Shown in pieces: positions 1 through 8,514 of a stretch of DNA of 64,000 nt; position 1 is the first letter of the stretch, and each line of letters begins with the position of its first letter. The position numbers were made by a program, and so were the translations under genes. The notes beneath the pieces are model-generated. The model did no database searches, was not told where the DNA came from, and saw only the letters and a list, made by a program, of their open reading frames with translations. Origin of the DNA: Arthrobacter sp. FW305-BF8 (GTDB lineage: Bacteria; Actinomycetota; Actinomycetes; Actinomycetales; Micrococcaceae); the NCBI RefSeq assembly GCF_021789315.1, contig NZ_CP084561.1, positions 248,001 through 312,000 of the forward strand, read 5' to 3'.

Positions 1-2
1 TG

Positions 3-599
3 GTGATCGCTGTGCACACCGCACTGGACGCCGACGTCGCCGGTATCCGCAAGCGGCTGGACTCCGCCGCCGCGGCACGGGGCACCGCCCTGTCCGCAGT
101 CTCGCCCGATGTCCTCGAACCCGCCGTGCTGCAGCAGATGGTCCCCGAAGTCATTGTGGCCCTGCCGTCAACTGCCACTCCCGACGACGGACGCACCATC
201 GTGCGGGCAGTCACCGAGGAGGACACCGGCAAGCTCGGCGTGAAGAACTTCTATGTCCTGCCCGTCCTGGTGCATGACCTGCGCTTCAACGTTGCCACGG
301 CGGACCCCAGCTCAGTGTCGGCCGCGGTGGACCGGGAGGGCATCGTCTCCGACGCGCTCGGGAACTACAGCACTCAGGTGCGGGGCGGACAGCTCAGCAT
401 CAGCTACACGGGCCCCCTGCTCGGCGACGAAACTGTCGATAGTGTCCGCGAGGGCATCAGCCGCCCGGCGCACATTCCCGCCGCCAACGTAAGCGTCGGG
501 CCCAGGTCCGCGTCCGGAACAGGCGTGGACATGGCCGCTGAACCGCCGTGGGACCCGGAGCAGCTCGAAGGCCAGGCAATACACCCGCATACGGAGTGA
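3..599 (+). CDS. hypothetical protein, start uncertain (possibly partial)
   Basis: I do not recognise this protein. The open frame runs from the left edge of the window; GTG codons at 3 and 12 could start it, but no ribosome site can be checked, so the gene may begin upstream. The visible part is about 198 residues, soluble-looking, with no membrane segment, no cysteines and no catalytic motif I can name. Its C-terminal 25 residues are acidic and proline-rich, as in a disordered tail. It lies 52 bases upstream of the LacI-type gene on the same strand and may share its transcript. Codon use looks like the neighbours, so it is probably a real gene. Confidence 0.55.
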   Translation: MIAVHTALDADVAGIRKRLDSAAAARGTALSAVSPDVLEPAVLQQMVPEVIVALPSTATPDDGRTIVRAVTEEDTGKLGVKNFYVLPVLVHDLRFNVATADPSSVSAAVDREGIVSDALGNYSTQVRGGQLSISYTGPLLGDETVDSVREGISRPAHIPAANVSVGPRSASGTGVDMAAEPPWDPEQLEGQAIHPHTE

Positions 600-651
600 T
601 GCACCACTTCCAAACCGGAAACGTCGCGGAGCGCAACGACAGGAGGAGGCA

Positions 652-1290
652 GTGAGAAGCATGTCCGGCCCCACCATCCGGGACGTTGCCGAACGGGCCG
701 GGGTCTCACTGACGACGGTGTCCTACGTGCTGTCCGGCAGGAGCGGAGGCACCACGCGGATCAGCAGGCCCACGCAGGAGCGCGTCATGGCCGCCGTCGA
801 CGATCTTGGCTATGTGCCCAATCAGGCAGCGCGGGGCATGCGCCGCGGCCGGACGGATCTGGTGGCCATCGCCATTGAGGACCTGGAATGGCCGCCGGAC
901 CGCGCCCTCGCCGCGGCCGCCGCCGCGATACTTCCGCGGCACGGCTACCAGCCGGTCATCCTGCTCGGCCAGTCGTGGCGGCAATTCATGCTGGCCGGCG
1001 GTGCGGACGGCGTCATCGTGGGCGTCCTGCCCGTCTCCGAGGAAGAGGACCTGACCATCGCCGAACTGGCCAGGCGCGGCATCGCGCAGGTGGTCATCTC
1101 AGAATCGGTGAAGGCCGAACAGGCGGTCGCGCTGCTCATCGACCGGATCGCCGGGTACGCCCAGGCGGCCGGGCAGACAGCCCCGTGGAAGAGACTCAGC
1201 GGGCATGCCCTGTTTGGCTACGGTGCACTGCTGCTGAACGAGGTGTTGTCCGCCGCCGGCATTTTTGCCGAGCAGATCCCCGTCCTCTAG
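652..1290 (+). CDS. short LacI-family transcriptional regulator
   Basis: A DNA-binding protein of the LacI family. The N-terminal helix-turn-helix and hinge are clear over residues 5-65 (TIRDVAERAGVS, then TTVSYVLSG and LGYVPNQAARGMRRGRTD). LacI proteins are usually 330-350 residues; this one is 212. The remainder resembles only part of the periplasmic-binding-protein-like effector domain, without the usual second lobe or C-terminal operator-loop strands. The GTG start follows an AGGAGGAGG purine run by two bases; an ATG three codons on (661) is better spaced from it. It may be a constitutive repressor or a decayed regulator. Nearby candidate targets are the preceding gene and the ABC operon at 1652. 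The HTH assignment is firm; function is inferred. Confidence 0.8.
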   Translation: MRSMSGPTIRDVAERAGVSLTTVSYVLSGRSGGTTRISRPTQERVMAAVDDLGYVPNQAARGMRRGRTDLVAIAIEDLEWPPDRALAAAAAAILPRHGYQPVILLGQSWRQFMLAGGADGVIVGVLPVSEEEDLTIAELARRGIAQVVISESVKAEQAVALLIDRIAGYAQAAGQTAPWKRLSGHALFGYGALLLNEVLSAAGIFAEQIPVL

Positions 1291-1651
1291 GAGCCGGGTG
1301 ATCCAGAACCGGGTGCATGCAGCCGCGTAACAATCGGTCCTTGCCACTGACCGCCTGCCGTGCAAGGTACGGACGGGGCCGGTACGTCACGGTCCGTAGC
1401 CGGGCGCAACATTGGCCGCAGCGGCCGTCCGTTCCTGCCGTCATGCGTCATCCGATGTCACCGTAAGACGCACGCCGTTACGCACTGTTTCCCTACGCGT
1501 CCCCACGCGTCCCGGAGCCGCCACGCGCGGCCCCGGGCGGCGGGTTACGCCCCGTTTCCCCTCGTGACCGTGCCCTTCAGGGCGATGGTCTATCTCTGCT
1601 CTCATGGTGGACAACAAACGCCTTGAAGGACCTGCTGAAGGGAAGCACACC
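1291..1651. other. intergenic region with small repeats, no gene
   Basis: No convincing gene lies here. I see an inverted repeat with 7-base arms (TACGGAC at 1368-1374 and GTCCGTA at 1392-1398), which could be an operator or a weak hairpin after the LacI-type gene. A tandem 10-base direct repeat (ACGCGTCCCC/ACGCGTCCCG) lies at 1495-1514. The region must carry the promoter of the following ABC operon, but no clear -35/-10 pair stands out. Confidence 0.4.
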
Positions 1652-2560
1652 ATGACCTCCGGAACCGGGCCGATACCGAAAATCAGCCTTCAAAACATCA
1701 CCAAGAAGTTCACGGTGCGGCCCAGCAAGGACAACCCGGAAGGGGCCGTCCTGACCGCCCTGGACGGAATCTCCCTTGACGTCTCCGCAGGCGAATTCAT
1801 CACACTGGTGGGACCCAGCGGTTCCGGCAAGACCACCCTCCTGGACCTCCTGGCCGGCCTCACCAAGCCAGACACCGGCCAAGTGCTGGTGGACGGACGG
1901 GAAGTGGCAGGCCCGGGCCGGGACCGCGCCGTCGTTTTCCAGCAGTATGCGCTGTTCCCCTGGCGCACGGCCGCTGCCAACGTGTCCTTTGGACTGGAAG
2001 GCGTGGGCAGCGACGGGAAGCGCTACAGCCGCAAGGAACGGGCCGAGAAGGCCCGCGAATACCTTGAGCTCGTGGGCCTCGGCGGATTTGAAGACCGTTA
2101 CCCCCACGAGCTGTCCGGCGGCATGAAGCAGCGCGTGGCCATCGCCCGGAGCCTGGCCTACGAGCCGGATATCCTGCTGATGGATGAACCGTTCGCGGCA
2201 TTGGATGCCCAAACGCGCGAGCAACTCCAGGCCGAACTGCTCCGGATCTGGGCCACCACGGGCAAGACCATCATCTTCATCACGCACGGCATCGACGAAG
2301 CCGTGTACCTGGGCCAGCGGGTGGCCGTGCTCAGCTCCCGGCCGGGACGGCTGAAGGAAATCGTGGACATCGACCTCGGAGACCGCTCCGGCGACGAGGA
2401 CGTCCGCTCCAACCCTGCCTTCGTGGAACACCGGCACAAGGTTTGGTCGCTGCTGCATGAGGAGGTACGCCGTGCCCAGGAGGCCGGCCACGCGAAGATC
2501 CAGCCTGACGGAACGGCGCCGGACGAGACCAGGACCATCACCACCGGAAAGGCAGCCTGA
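1652..2560 (+). CDS. ssuB: nitrate/sulfonate/taurine-type ABC transporter ATP-binding protein
   Basis: The ATPase of an ABC importer of the SsuB/TauB group, which powers uptake of sulfonates and similar oxyanions at the inner face of the membrane. Walker A GPSGSGKTT is at residues 54-62, the Q-loop around 97 (VFQQYALFPW), the signature LSGGMKQ at 154-160, Walker B LLMDEP at 175-180 and the H-loop histidine at 212. The ATG at 1652 is chosen because AAGGGAAG precedes it at good spacing; an in-frame ATG at 1604 has no ribosome site. At 302 residues it is slightly longer than typical SsuB because of a polar C-terminal tail. It overlaps the permease start by one base. No binding protein follows; the nearest SsuA-like gene is at 37335-38498. 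Confidence 0.9.
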   Translation: MTSGTGPIPKISLQNITKKFTVRPSKDNPEGAVLTALDGISLDVSAGEFITLVGPSGSGKTTLLDLLAGLTKPDTGQVLVDGREVAGPGRDRAVVFQQYALFPWRTAAANVSFGLEGVGSDGKRYSRKERAEKAREYLELVGLGGFEDRYPHELSGGMKQRVAIARSLAYEPDILLMDEPFAALDAQTREQLQAELLRIWATTGKTIIFITHGIDEAVYLGQRVAVLSSRPGRLKEIVDIDLGDRSGDEDVRSNPAFVEHRHKVWSLLHEEVRRAQEAGHAKIQPDGTAPDETRTITTGKAA

Positions 2561-3477
2561 TGAGCGCGCCAACACTGACCAAGGAAACTGAAACGCAGAC
2601 CGGTCCGGCGGCGGCGGCCGGGAAGGCAACGACGCAGCGAAATCCGGCGCTGAGTCCGGGGCCCGGCAAAACCCCCGCGGCCACGCTGCGCCGGTACGCC
2701 CTGCAGGGCGGCAAGGCGGTGTGGGGTGCGGGTGCGATCATCCTGTTCCTGCTGCTCTGGGAACTGGGACCCACCTACCTTGCTCCGGCATCGACGAGGG
2801 TTTTCCTTCCGCCCCTTCACGAAGTGCTCGAGGCGCTGGGCACACTCATCGGAAACGGCCAGCTGCAAAACCACCTCGCAGCCAGCCTGAGCCGGTCGGC
2901 CAGCGGCTTCGGCATCGCAGTCGTCACCGCCGTGGCCCTCGGGCTGCTCGTGGCCTGGTACGGCGCCCTCGACCGCTTCCTCAACCCGCTGCTGGAAGTT
3001 TTCAGGAACACGGCCGCCCTGGCCCTGCTCCCCGTGTTCACGCTGCTGCTCGGTATCGGGGAGACCTCGAAGATCAGCATCGTGGCCTACGCGGCATTCT
3101 TCCCGGTGCTGCTGAACACCATCGCCGGCGTCCGGACCGTTGACCCGCTGCTGATCCGCGCCGCCCGCTCACTGGGGCTGTCCAACTTCCAGCTGTTCCA
3201 GAAAGTGATCCTTCCGTCTGCCGTGCCCACCATCTTCACGGGCATCCGGATGGCCGGCACATCCTCCATCCTCGTCCTGATCGCCGCCGAGATGGTAGGT
3301 GCCAAGGCCGGCCTCGGCTACCTGATCGTCAATTCCCAGATGAGCTTCCTCATCCCGGACATGTACGCGGGCATCCTGACCGTGTCCCTGCTCGGCCTGC
3401 TGGTCAACTACCTGCTGGTCGGCGTCGAACGCCATTTCTCTCGGTGGCGGACCGCCGTCGGATCCCGGACCCCCTGA
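2560..3477 (+). CDS. ssuC: nitrate/sulfonate/taurine-type ABC transporter permease
   Basis: The membrane subunit partnering the ATPase just upstream. A polar, proline/alanine-rich cytoplasmic leader of about 50 residues precedes the first membrane helix (residues about 53-70), followed by roughly five more helices. The EAA loop that docks with the ATPase is visible near residues 200-230 (AARSLGLSNFQLFQKVILPS). Length (305) is normal to slightly long for SsuC/TauC because of the leader. The start overlaps the previous stop codon (TGATG), implying translational coupling. Substrate is inferred from family and from the monooxygenase gene 33 bases downstream: probably an organosulfur compound. Confidence 0.9.
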   Translation: MSAPTLTKETETQTGPAAAAGKATTQRNPALSPGPGKTPAATLRRYALQGGKAVWGAGAIILFLLLWELGPTYLAPASTRVFLPPLHEVLEALGTLIGNGQLQNHLAASLSRSASGFGIAVVTAVALGLLVAWYGALDRFLNPLLEVFRNTAALALLPVFTLLLGIGETSKISIVAYAAFFPVLLNTIAGVRTVDPLLIRAARSLGLSNFQLFQKVILPSAVPTIFTGIRMAGTSSILVLIAAEMVGAKAGLGYLIVNSQMSFLIPDMYAGILTVSLLGLLVNYLLVGVERHFSRWRTAVGSRTP

Positions 3478-3510
3478 ACCGTCCGCCCTCCCAACCCAAG
3501 GAACCAGATC

Positions 3511-4911
3511 ATGCCTGAACGCACCACTGCCAAAGCCGGCGGCGCACGCCAGCTCCACCTGAATGCCTTCCTGATGAGCACCGGACACCATGAGGCGTCG
3601 TGGCGGCTGCCCGAAAGCGACAGTTTTGCCGGAACCCAGGTGGCACATTTCCAGCAGCTCGCCCGAACGGCGGAGCGCGGCACCTTCGACTCGATCTTCT
3701 TCGCCGACTCGCCCGTGCTGCACGGCGACGTGCGCCAGCGCCCCTACGGGACCCTCGAGCCGACTGTCCTGCTCAGTGCCATCGCCGCCGTGACCAAGCG
3801 GATCGGGCTGATCGGCACCGCCTCCACCACTTACAACGATCCCTACAACCTGGCGCGCAGGTTCGCCTCGCTGGACCACATCAGCGGCGGCCGGGCCGGC
3901 TGGAACGTGGTGACAACGGCCGGCGAGGCCGCAGCGCGGAACTTCTCGCTGGAGGATCAGCCCGCACACTGGCGCCGTTACGAGCGCGCCGCAGAGTTCC
4001 TGGACGCCGCCAGGAAGCTCTGGGACAGCTGGGAAGACGACGCCGCGGTGGGGGACAAGGTGGCCGGGATCTGGGGTGACAGCTCACGCGTCCATGCCGT
4101 CAACCACACCGGCCGCTACTTCCGGATCCAGGGTCCCCTGGACGTGCCGCGATCACCCCAGGGCCATCCGGTGATCGTGCAGGCAGGCTCTTCCGAAGAC
4201 GGCAAGGACTTCGCCGCCCGCTACGCCGAGGCCGTGTTCACCGCGCAGCAGACACTGGCCGAGGCGCAGCGCTTCTATGCCGACCTGAAGCGGAAGACCG
4301 CCGCCGTGGGCCGCAACCCGGAACACATCAAGATTCTGCCGGGCATTGTTCCGGTCATCGGCTCCACCGAGCACGAGGCGCGGCGGCTGGAGAAGCAGCT
4401 CGATGAGCTCATCCATCCTGAGCATGCACGGAAGCAGTTGGCCGGAGTCCTCCGGGTTTCACCCGAATCCCTGCCGCTTGATGCGCAACTGCCCGAGGAC
4501 CTCCCGTCGGAGGATGCCATTGAGGGGGCCAAGAGCCGGTACACCTTGATCGTGGAGCTCGCCCGGCGCGAGCGGCTCACTGTCCGGCAGCTCATCGGCA
4601 GGCTCGGCGGCGGCCGCGGGCACCGCACCTTCTCCGGGACGCCCGAGCAGGTGGCGGATGCCATTCAGGAGTGGTTCGTGAAGGGCGCGGCGGACGGCTT
4701 CAACATCATGCCGCCGGTGCTGCCCTCGGGCCTGGACGCCTTCGTGGACCACGTCATCCCGATCCTGCGGGCCCGCGGGCTGTTCCGCCAGCAGTACACG
4801 GGGCACACGCTGCGCGAGCACTACGGGCTGCCGCGGCCCGCGAGCGGATTTGCCCCTGCTGACTCCGCTGAACCGGCCGCCAGGGAACTCGCGGTTAACA
4901 CCGCGGTTTAG
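3511..4911 (+). CDS. NtaA/SnaA/DszA-family FMN-dependent monooxygenase
   Basis: A class-C flavin monooxygenase of the luciferase-like superfamily. Such enzymes use reduced FMN from a separate reductase to oxidise a small organic substrate, and members cleave nitrilotriacetate, dibenzothiophene sulfone or sulfonates. Recognisable blocks are LHLNAFLMSTGHHEASWR near the N-terminus, ERGTFDSIFFADSP, and TTYNDPYNLARRFASLDH followed by SGGRAGWNVVTT. The length (466) is typical. It lies 33 bases after the permease gene and so completes a transporter-monooxygenase operon for importing and attacking one compound, likely for sulfur. No FMN reductase gene is adjacent. It is a paralog of the gene at 59270-60685. 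Its stop codon overlaps the end of the convergent transporter gene by four bases. Confidence 0.88.
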   Translation: MPERTTAKAGGARQLHLNAFLMSTGHHEASWRLPESDSFAGTQVAHFQQLARTAERGTFDSIFFADSPVLHGDVRQRPYGTLEPTVLLSAIAAVTKRIGLIGTASTTYNDPYNLARRFASLDHISGGRAGWNVVTTAGEAAARNFSLEDQPAHWRRYERAAEFLDAARKLWDSWEDDAAVGDKVAGIWGDSSRVHAVNHTGRYFRIQGPLDVPRSPQGHPVIVQAGSSEDGKDFAARYAEAVFTAQQTLAEAQRFYADLKRKTAAVGRNPEHIKILPGIVPVIGSTEHEARRLEKQLDELIHPEHARKQLAGVLRVSPESLPLDAQLPEDLPSEDAIEGAKSRYTLIVELARRERLTVRQLIGRLGGGRGHRTFSGTPEQVADAIQEWFVKGAADGFNIMPPVLPSGLDAFVDHVIPILRARGLFRQQYTGHTLREHYGLPRPASGFAPADSAEPAARELAVNTAV

Positions 4912-5945
4912 GCTTCCTGCTTCTCCTGGAGAGGCTTCTGTTCCTGCAGGGGCTTCCGGGCCAGCCAGGCGGCGACAATTGCGCCCGAGATGTTGTGCCA
5001 GAGCGAGAAAACTGCTGAGGGCAGGGCCGCCAGCGGGGTGAAGTGGGCGGTGGCGAGCGTTGCCGCCAGGCCCGAGTTCTGCATGCCGACCTCGAACGCG
5101 AGGGCCCTGCGTGCCTTGTCGTCGAGGCGGCCGAGCTTGCCGGCCAGGTAGCCGAGGCCAAGGCCGAATCCGTTGTGCAGCACCACAGCCAGGAACACGA
5201 TGCCGCCGGCCGCCAGGATCTTGCTGGCGCTTCCCGCCACCACTACCGCCACGATGAGGGAAATAACGACGGCGGATGCCCAGGGGAGCGCCGGCAGCGC
5301 CTTCGCGACGAGCTTCTTGAGGAACAGCCGGGCCAGCAGGCCCGCGATCACCGGCAGCAGCACGGTCTTGACGATGTCCAGCACCATGCCGCCGGCGTCG
5401 ATGGTGAGGAAGGAACCGGCCAGGAACAGCACCAGGACGGGGGTGACCACCGGGGCGATGAGCGTGGATACGCTGGCGACGGCGACGGACAGGGCCACAT
5501 CGCCCTTGGCCAGGAAGGCCATCACGTTGGAGGCCGTGCCGGAGGGCGCGCAGCCCACTAGGATCAGGCCAACTGCCAGTGAGGGCTCCAGGTGGAGGAG
5601 GGTGGCGATCGCCCAGCCGGCCCCGGGCATGATCACGTAGTGGGCCACGATGCCCAGCACCACGGCCCACGGCCTGCGGGCAACCGCGGTGAAGTCTGGT
5701 GGCGTCAGCGTCAGGCCCATGCAGAACATGATGATTCCCAGCAGGTACGGGACCGCCGGGCCAAGGGGCTTGAAGGCGCCGGGAAGCAGGAACCCGGCGA
5801 TGCCGGCTGCGAGCACCAGAAGGGGAAAGACGGTCACCGCGACGCGCGCAATTTTCGCTTCCGCAGCGAGGGCCGGGTTCAGGGGGGCAGCGCCGGCCTC
5901 CGTGGCCGAGGGAGCGGTTTTGGGGTCTTTTGTTGCCTCAAGCAT
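4908..5945 (-). CDS. BASS-family (bile acid:sodium symporter-like) transporter
   Basis: A polytopic membrane transporter of the bile acid:Na+ symporter family; bacterial members carry organic acids such as pantothenate or keto acids. About ten hydrophobic segments fill residues 35-330. Family signatures are GIIMFCMGLTLTPPDF and, in the first crossover region, GCAPSGTASNVMAFLAKGD, plus the later FEVGMQNSGLA block. The first 30 residues are polar and the tail contains a short QEQKPLQEKQ repeat. It is transcribed alone, convergent with the monooxygenase and divergent from the diguanylate cyclase. Substrate cannot be told from sequence. Confidence 0.9.
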   Translation of the reverse strand: MLEATKDPKTAPSATEAGAAPLNPALAAEAKIARVAVTVFPLLVLAAGIAGFLLPGAFKPLGPAVPYLLGIIMFCMGLTLTPPDFTAVARRPWAVVLGIVAHYVIMPGAGWAIATLLHLEPSLAVGLILVGCAPSGTASNVMAFLAKGDVALSVAVASVSTLIAPVVTPVLVLFLAGSFLTIDAGGMVLDIVKTVLLPVIAGLLARLFLKKLVAKALPALPWASAVVISLIVAVVVAGSASKILAAGGIVFLAVVLHNGFGLGLGYLAGKLGRLDDKARRALAFEVGMQNSGLAATLATAHFTPLAALPSAVFSLWHNISGAIVAAWLARKPLQEQKPLQEKQEA

Positions 5946-6098
5946 TCAATAATGCTGGCACCGGACCGCCGTGACGGCCAATTCATGACTGATGTCAGAC
6001 AAATGTGTCGTACTGGCAAAATTCTCTGCCGCACAGCGCGACCCCGGGCGCTCCCGGTGCGATACTGGATTGCACTGGATCGGATTCAAGGGGACGGA

Positions 6099-7238
6099 AT
6101 GATCCTAGACACGGCAACACTGCGGATTGCCTTCGCGGCGATGGCCCTGGTTCTGGCGCTGCTGTTCTACTTTTCCACCTTCCGCAGCACCCGCTCGCCC
6201 TACAGTGCCTGGTGGTGCGCGGCCCTGCTCCTGTTCCTTTCCGGCTCGGCGGCCTTCCTCCTGAACGGCACGGCGCAGCAGGTCTGGGCCAATCCGCTGG
6301 GCGACTTCCTGCTGGTGTCCGGCGCGGCAGGGGTCTGGGCCGGCGCGCGTTCCCTCCGGAACCTGAAGCACAACATCTGGCTGTCCGTCGCGCTGCCGGT
6401 CATCACCGCCGCCGCCGCCGCGGTCGACAATCCGGGATCCAATACGTGGGCCGGTGGTGCTGTCTTCCTCGCGTCCATGGCTGTGCTGATTGGCTTGGCC
6501 TCGCATGAACTGTGGCGGCTGGAACCGGGGTACTCCCGGGTCAGGATCCCCATGGCCATCGCGGCAGGCGGAGTGGCATTCTTCTATTTTTGCCGCCTGG
6601 TGGTGTTCCTCATCGAAGGGCCAAGCGGTCCCGTCTTTGCAACCTACTTCGGGTCCGCGGTGACCACGATGGTCACGATGGTGCTGCTGGTGGTGGTTTC
6701 CTTCAGCATGGCGGGGCTGAGCACCGAGCAGCAGACCCGGGCGCTGCGCACGGTCGCCACCCAGGACGGGCTGACGGGCCTCCTGAACCGCGGTGCCTTC
6801 GTGGAGGCGGCGGCCGAGGAGCTGGAACGCAGCAAGGCTGCAAACAGCGGCGGGTCGCTGATCCTGGCAGACCTCGATCACTTCAAGTCAGTCAACGACA
6901 CCTTCGGCCACGCGGCGGGCGACCTTGCACTGCGGGCCTTTGCCCAGGCGTGCAGCGCATCGGTCCGGTCTACGGACCTTGCCGGGCGGTACGGCGGCGA
7001 GGAGTTCATCCTCCTGCTTCCTGGCGCAGGCCCCAAGAGCGCTGAAATCATTGCGAGGGAAATCAGCAGGAGGCTGGCAGAGCAGCACATCCCCGAACTG
7101 CTGCGGATGCCGACCGTCAGTTACGGCATTTCCACCTACAACGCGGCAACCGCCGACCTCGACGAGGTCATCGCGGCTGCCGACGTCGCTCTCTATGAAG
7201 CCAAGTCACAGGGGCGGAACCGCACGGTCAGGGGCTGA
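6099..7238 (+). CDS. membrane-anchored diguanylate cyclase (GGDEF)
   Basis: Makes the second messenger cyclic di-GMP from two GTP. Six or seven hydrophobic helices in residues 1-200 form a membrane sensor of unknown ligand, followed by a GGDEF domain. The active-site motif is GGEEF at residues 299-303. RSTD lies exactly five residues upstream, the arrangement of the product-inhibition I-site, so the enzyme is probably active and feedback-controlled. The ATG at 6099 is preceded by AAGGGGACGGA. The frame is open further upstream, but that part overlaps the divergent promoter and reads as low-complexity, so it is excluded. It is monocistronic. Confidence 0.92.
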   Translation: MILDTATLRIAFAAMALVLALLFYFSTFRSTRSPYSAWWCAALLLFLSGSAAFLLNGTAQQVWANPLGDFLLVSGAAGVWAGARSLRNLKHNIWLSVALPVITAAAAAVDNPGSNTWAGGAVFLASMAVLIGLASHELWRLEPGYSRVRIPMAIAAGGVAFFYFCRLVVFLIEGPSGPVFATYFGSAVTTMVTMVLLVVVSFSMAGLSTEQQTRALRTVATQDGLTGLLNRGAFVEAAAEELERSKAANSGGSLILADLDHFKSVNDTFGHAAGDLALRAFAQACSASVRSTDLAGRYGGEEFILLLPGAGPKSAEIIAREISRRLAEQHIPELLRMPTVSYGISTYNAATADLDEVIAAADVALYEAKSQGRNRTVRG

Positions 7239-7379
7239 GCCGGCACCGGATCCGGAATGCATGGGGGACAATCCGGACCCGGCGATCCTGACTCGCAGCC
7301 GGAGCCTGCGGTCTTTCATCAGGCATAGACAGTGTGTTCCCTACTCCTTGTAGAAAGGTGGGAGCACCTTGGGGGGTGG

Positions 7380-7414
7380 CCGTGTTCCGCCGCCCCCAAG
7401 GCAGCGGAACACGG
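7380..7414 (-). terminator. hairpin terminator after the NlpC/P60 gene
   Basis: A perfect 11-base inverted repeat (CCGTGTTCCGC / GCGGAACACGG) lies just beyond the stop codon of the minus-strand NlpC/P60 gene. A second overlapping repeat (CCTTGGGGG/CCCCCAAGG) covers 7368-7400, so alternative folds exist. No T-run follows, so termination strength is uncertain. Confidence 0.6.
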
Positions 7415-7430
7415 CGGTTTCTCAGCTCTG

Positions 7431-8165
7431 CTAGCCCGCGCGCACGAACGTGACGGGACCGGTGGCCGTGAGCCAGGACAGCGGGTGGGCCATGGTGGCG
7501 TTGATACCGTTCATGCCGCCGCTGATGACCTTGCCGCCGCCCGCGTAGATGGCCACGTGGCCGGACTGCACAATCATGTCGCCGGGCTGCGGGGTGGAGA
7601 CGACCCGGCCGTGGCTCAGGAACTGCATCGGCGCGAGGTCACCCACACGGATGCCGGCGGCGCCGAGGGCCTTCTCTACCATGGCGGTGCAGTCCTGCGT
7701 GATGCCGATCTGCGCGTAAGCGGAGGCCAGCATGGTGGCGTTGACGCCTGCGGCGGCCTTGACGGGGGCCTTGGCCGCGGGAGCCGCAGCCTGGACGGTG
7801 ACCTTCGGTGCGGGCGCAGGTGCGGCCGGCGCGGTTGCAACCTTGGCTGGCGCAGCGGCCGGGGCTGCCGTGACGGGGGCGACAGGCGCCGCAGCCTTCT
7901 TCACAACCGGCTTTTCGACGACGGGCGCTGCCACTACCGGAGCGGGAGCCGACTTAACCGCGGGGCGCTCAAAAGCAATCTTGACGCTGGAGGCGGCGGT
8001 GAGGGGAGCCTGGAACTGTCCAGCCGTCGCGGGGGCGGCGGCGGGAGCCTTGGCCTGCTGGGCCGGAGCGTTGGCCGCGTTGGCTGCGACGCTGCCGGTG
8101 AAGGCCAGGCCGGATGCTGCAAGGATGACCGCAGCACGGCGGCCAGAAATAAAGCGGAACGACAT
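7431..8165 (-). CDS. secreted NlpC/P60-family cell-wall peptidase, Ala/Pro-rich
   Basis: A predicted secreted peptidoglycan endopeptidase. It has a Sec signal (RR followed by a hydrophobic stretch and AANA cleavage region near residue 30), then a 100-residue Ala/Pro/Val/Lys-rich linker, then a compact NlpC/P60 domain. The catalytic cysteine is Cys159 (QDCTAMVEKAL) and the histidine His203 (SGHVAIYAGG). The usual D-C-S-G-L motif reads D-C-T-A-M here. The C-terminal domain is short for the family. Its leader carries a c-di-AMP riboswitch, which in actinobacteria commonly controls cell-wall hydrolases, so expression should respond to osmotic or wall signalling. Confidence 0.85.
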   Translation of the reverse strand: MSFRFISGRRAAVILAASGLAFTGSVAANAANAPAQQAKAPAAAPATAGQFQAPLTAASSVKIAFERPAVKSAPAPVVAAPVVEKPVVKKAAAPVAPVTAAPAAAPAKVATAPAAPAPAPKVTVQAAAPAAKAPVKAAAGVNATMLASAYAQIGITQDCTAMVEKALGAAGIRVGDLAPMQFLSHGRVVSTPQPGDMIVQSGHVAIYAGGGKVISGGMNGINATMAHPLSWLTATGPVTFVRAG

Positions 8166-8174
8166 GAAGAAGCC

Positions 8175-8370
8175 TCTCCCGATGCCTGCGAGGTGAGCTG
8201 TCGGATTCGGATGGGAGGCACCCGGCCGCGGTCCTGAGCGTGGTCAGGAACTGTGCGGCTTCACCCCAAGGCCCACTTCAAGCGGGCCGAAAAGTGGTTT
8301 CCCCGTCTCTGCCGGACATGGGTATTCGAATGGTTCCTCGGGCTGCGGCAGAGTTAGGCAATCAGCGCGG
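8175..8370 (-). promoter_or_regulatory. c-di-AMP (ydaO/yuaA) riboswitch
   Basis: The leader of the NlpC/P60 gene contains the conserved blocks of the actinobacterial c-di-AMP riboswitch in order on the minus strand: CCTAACTCTGCCG, ACGGGGAAACCAC, GGGGTGAAGCCG, GGGTGCCTCCCATCCGAA and CCGACAGCTCACCTCGCAGGC. The last block ends about ten bases before the start codon region. Known family members of this RNA switch off wall-hydrolase genes when c-di-AMP is high. The class assignment is by motif recognition. Confidence 0.88.
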
Positions 8371-8372
8371 GA

Positions 8373-8396
8373 GTGCCTCGTCGGTGAAGGAGGCAC
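8373..8396 (-). other. hairpin 5' of the c-di-AMP aptamer
   Basis: A 7-base inverted repeat (GTGCCTC/GAGGCAC, loop of 10) sits immediately upstream of the aptamer in the transcript. It may be an extra leader stem or a boundary element. The remaining bases up to 8514 hold the promoter of the NlpC/P60 gene and the downstream end of the sulP transcript; I could not place a confident -35/-10 pair. Confidence 0.4.
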
Positions 8397-8514
8397 GTTT
8401 TCCACCGTACGGGAGGCTTTTCCGAATGTCACATTAAGGTAACGGGGCCGTGTCGCTTCCCGCCATGCTGATCCGCGTCAAGTAAAGGGAATGGGCGCCA
8501 TGAAGTGATAATGC

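Noticed and set aside
1577..2629. 350-codon minus-strand frame over ssuB
   Set aside because: The plus-strand frame has all ABC ATPase motifs; this is its complement.
5592..6098. N-terminal extension of the diguanylate cyclase frame
   Set aside because: It would overlap the BASS gene and its promoter and reads as charged low-complexity sequence. The ATG at 6099 has a good ribosome site directly before the first membrane helix.
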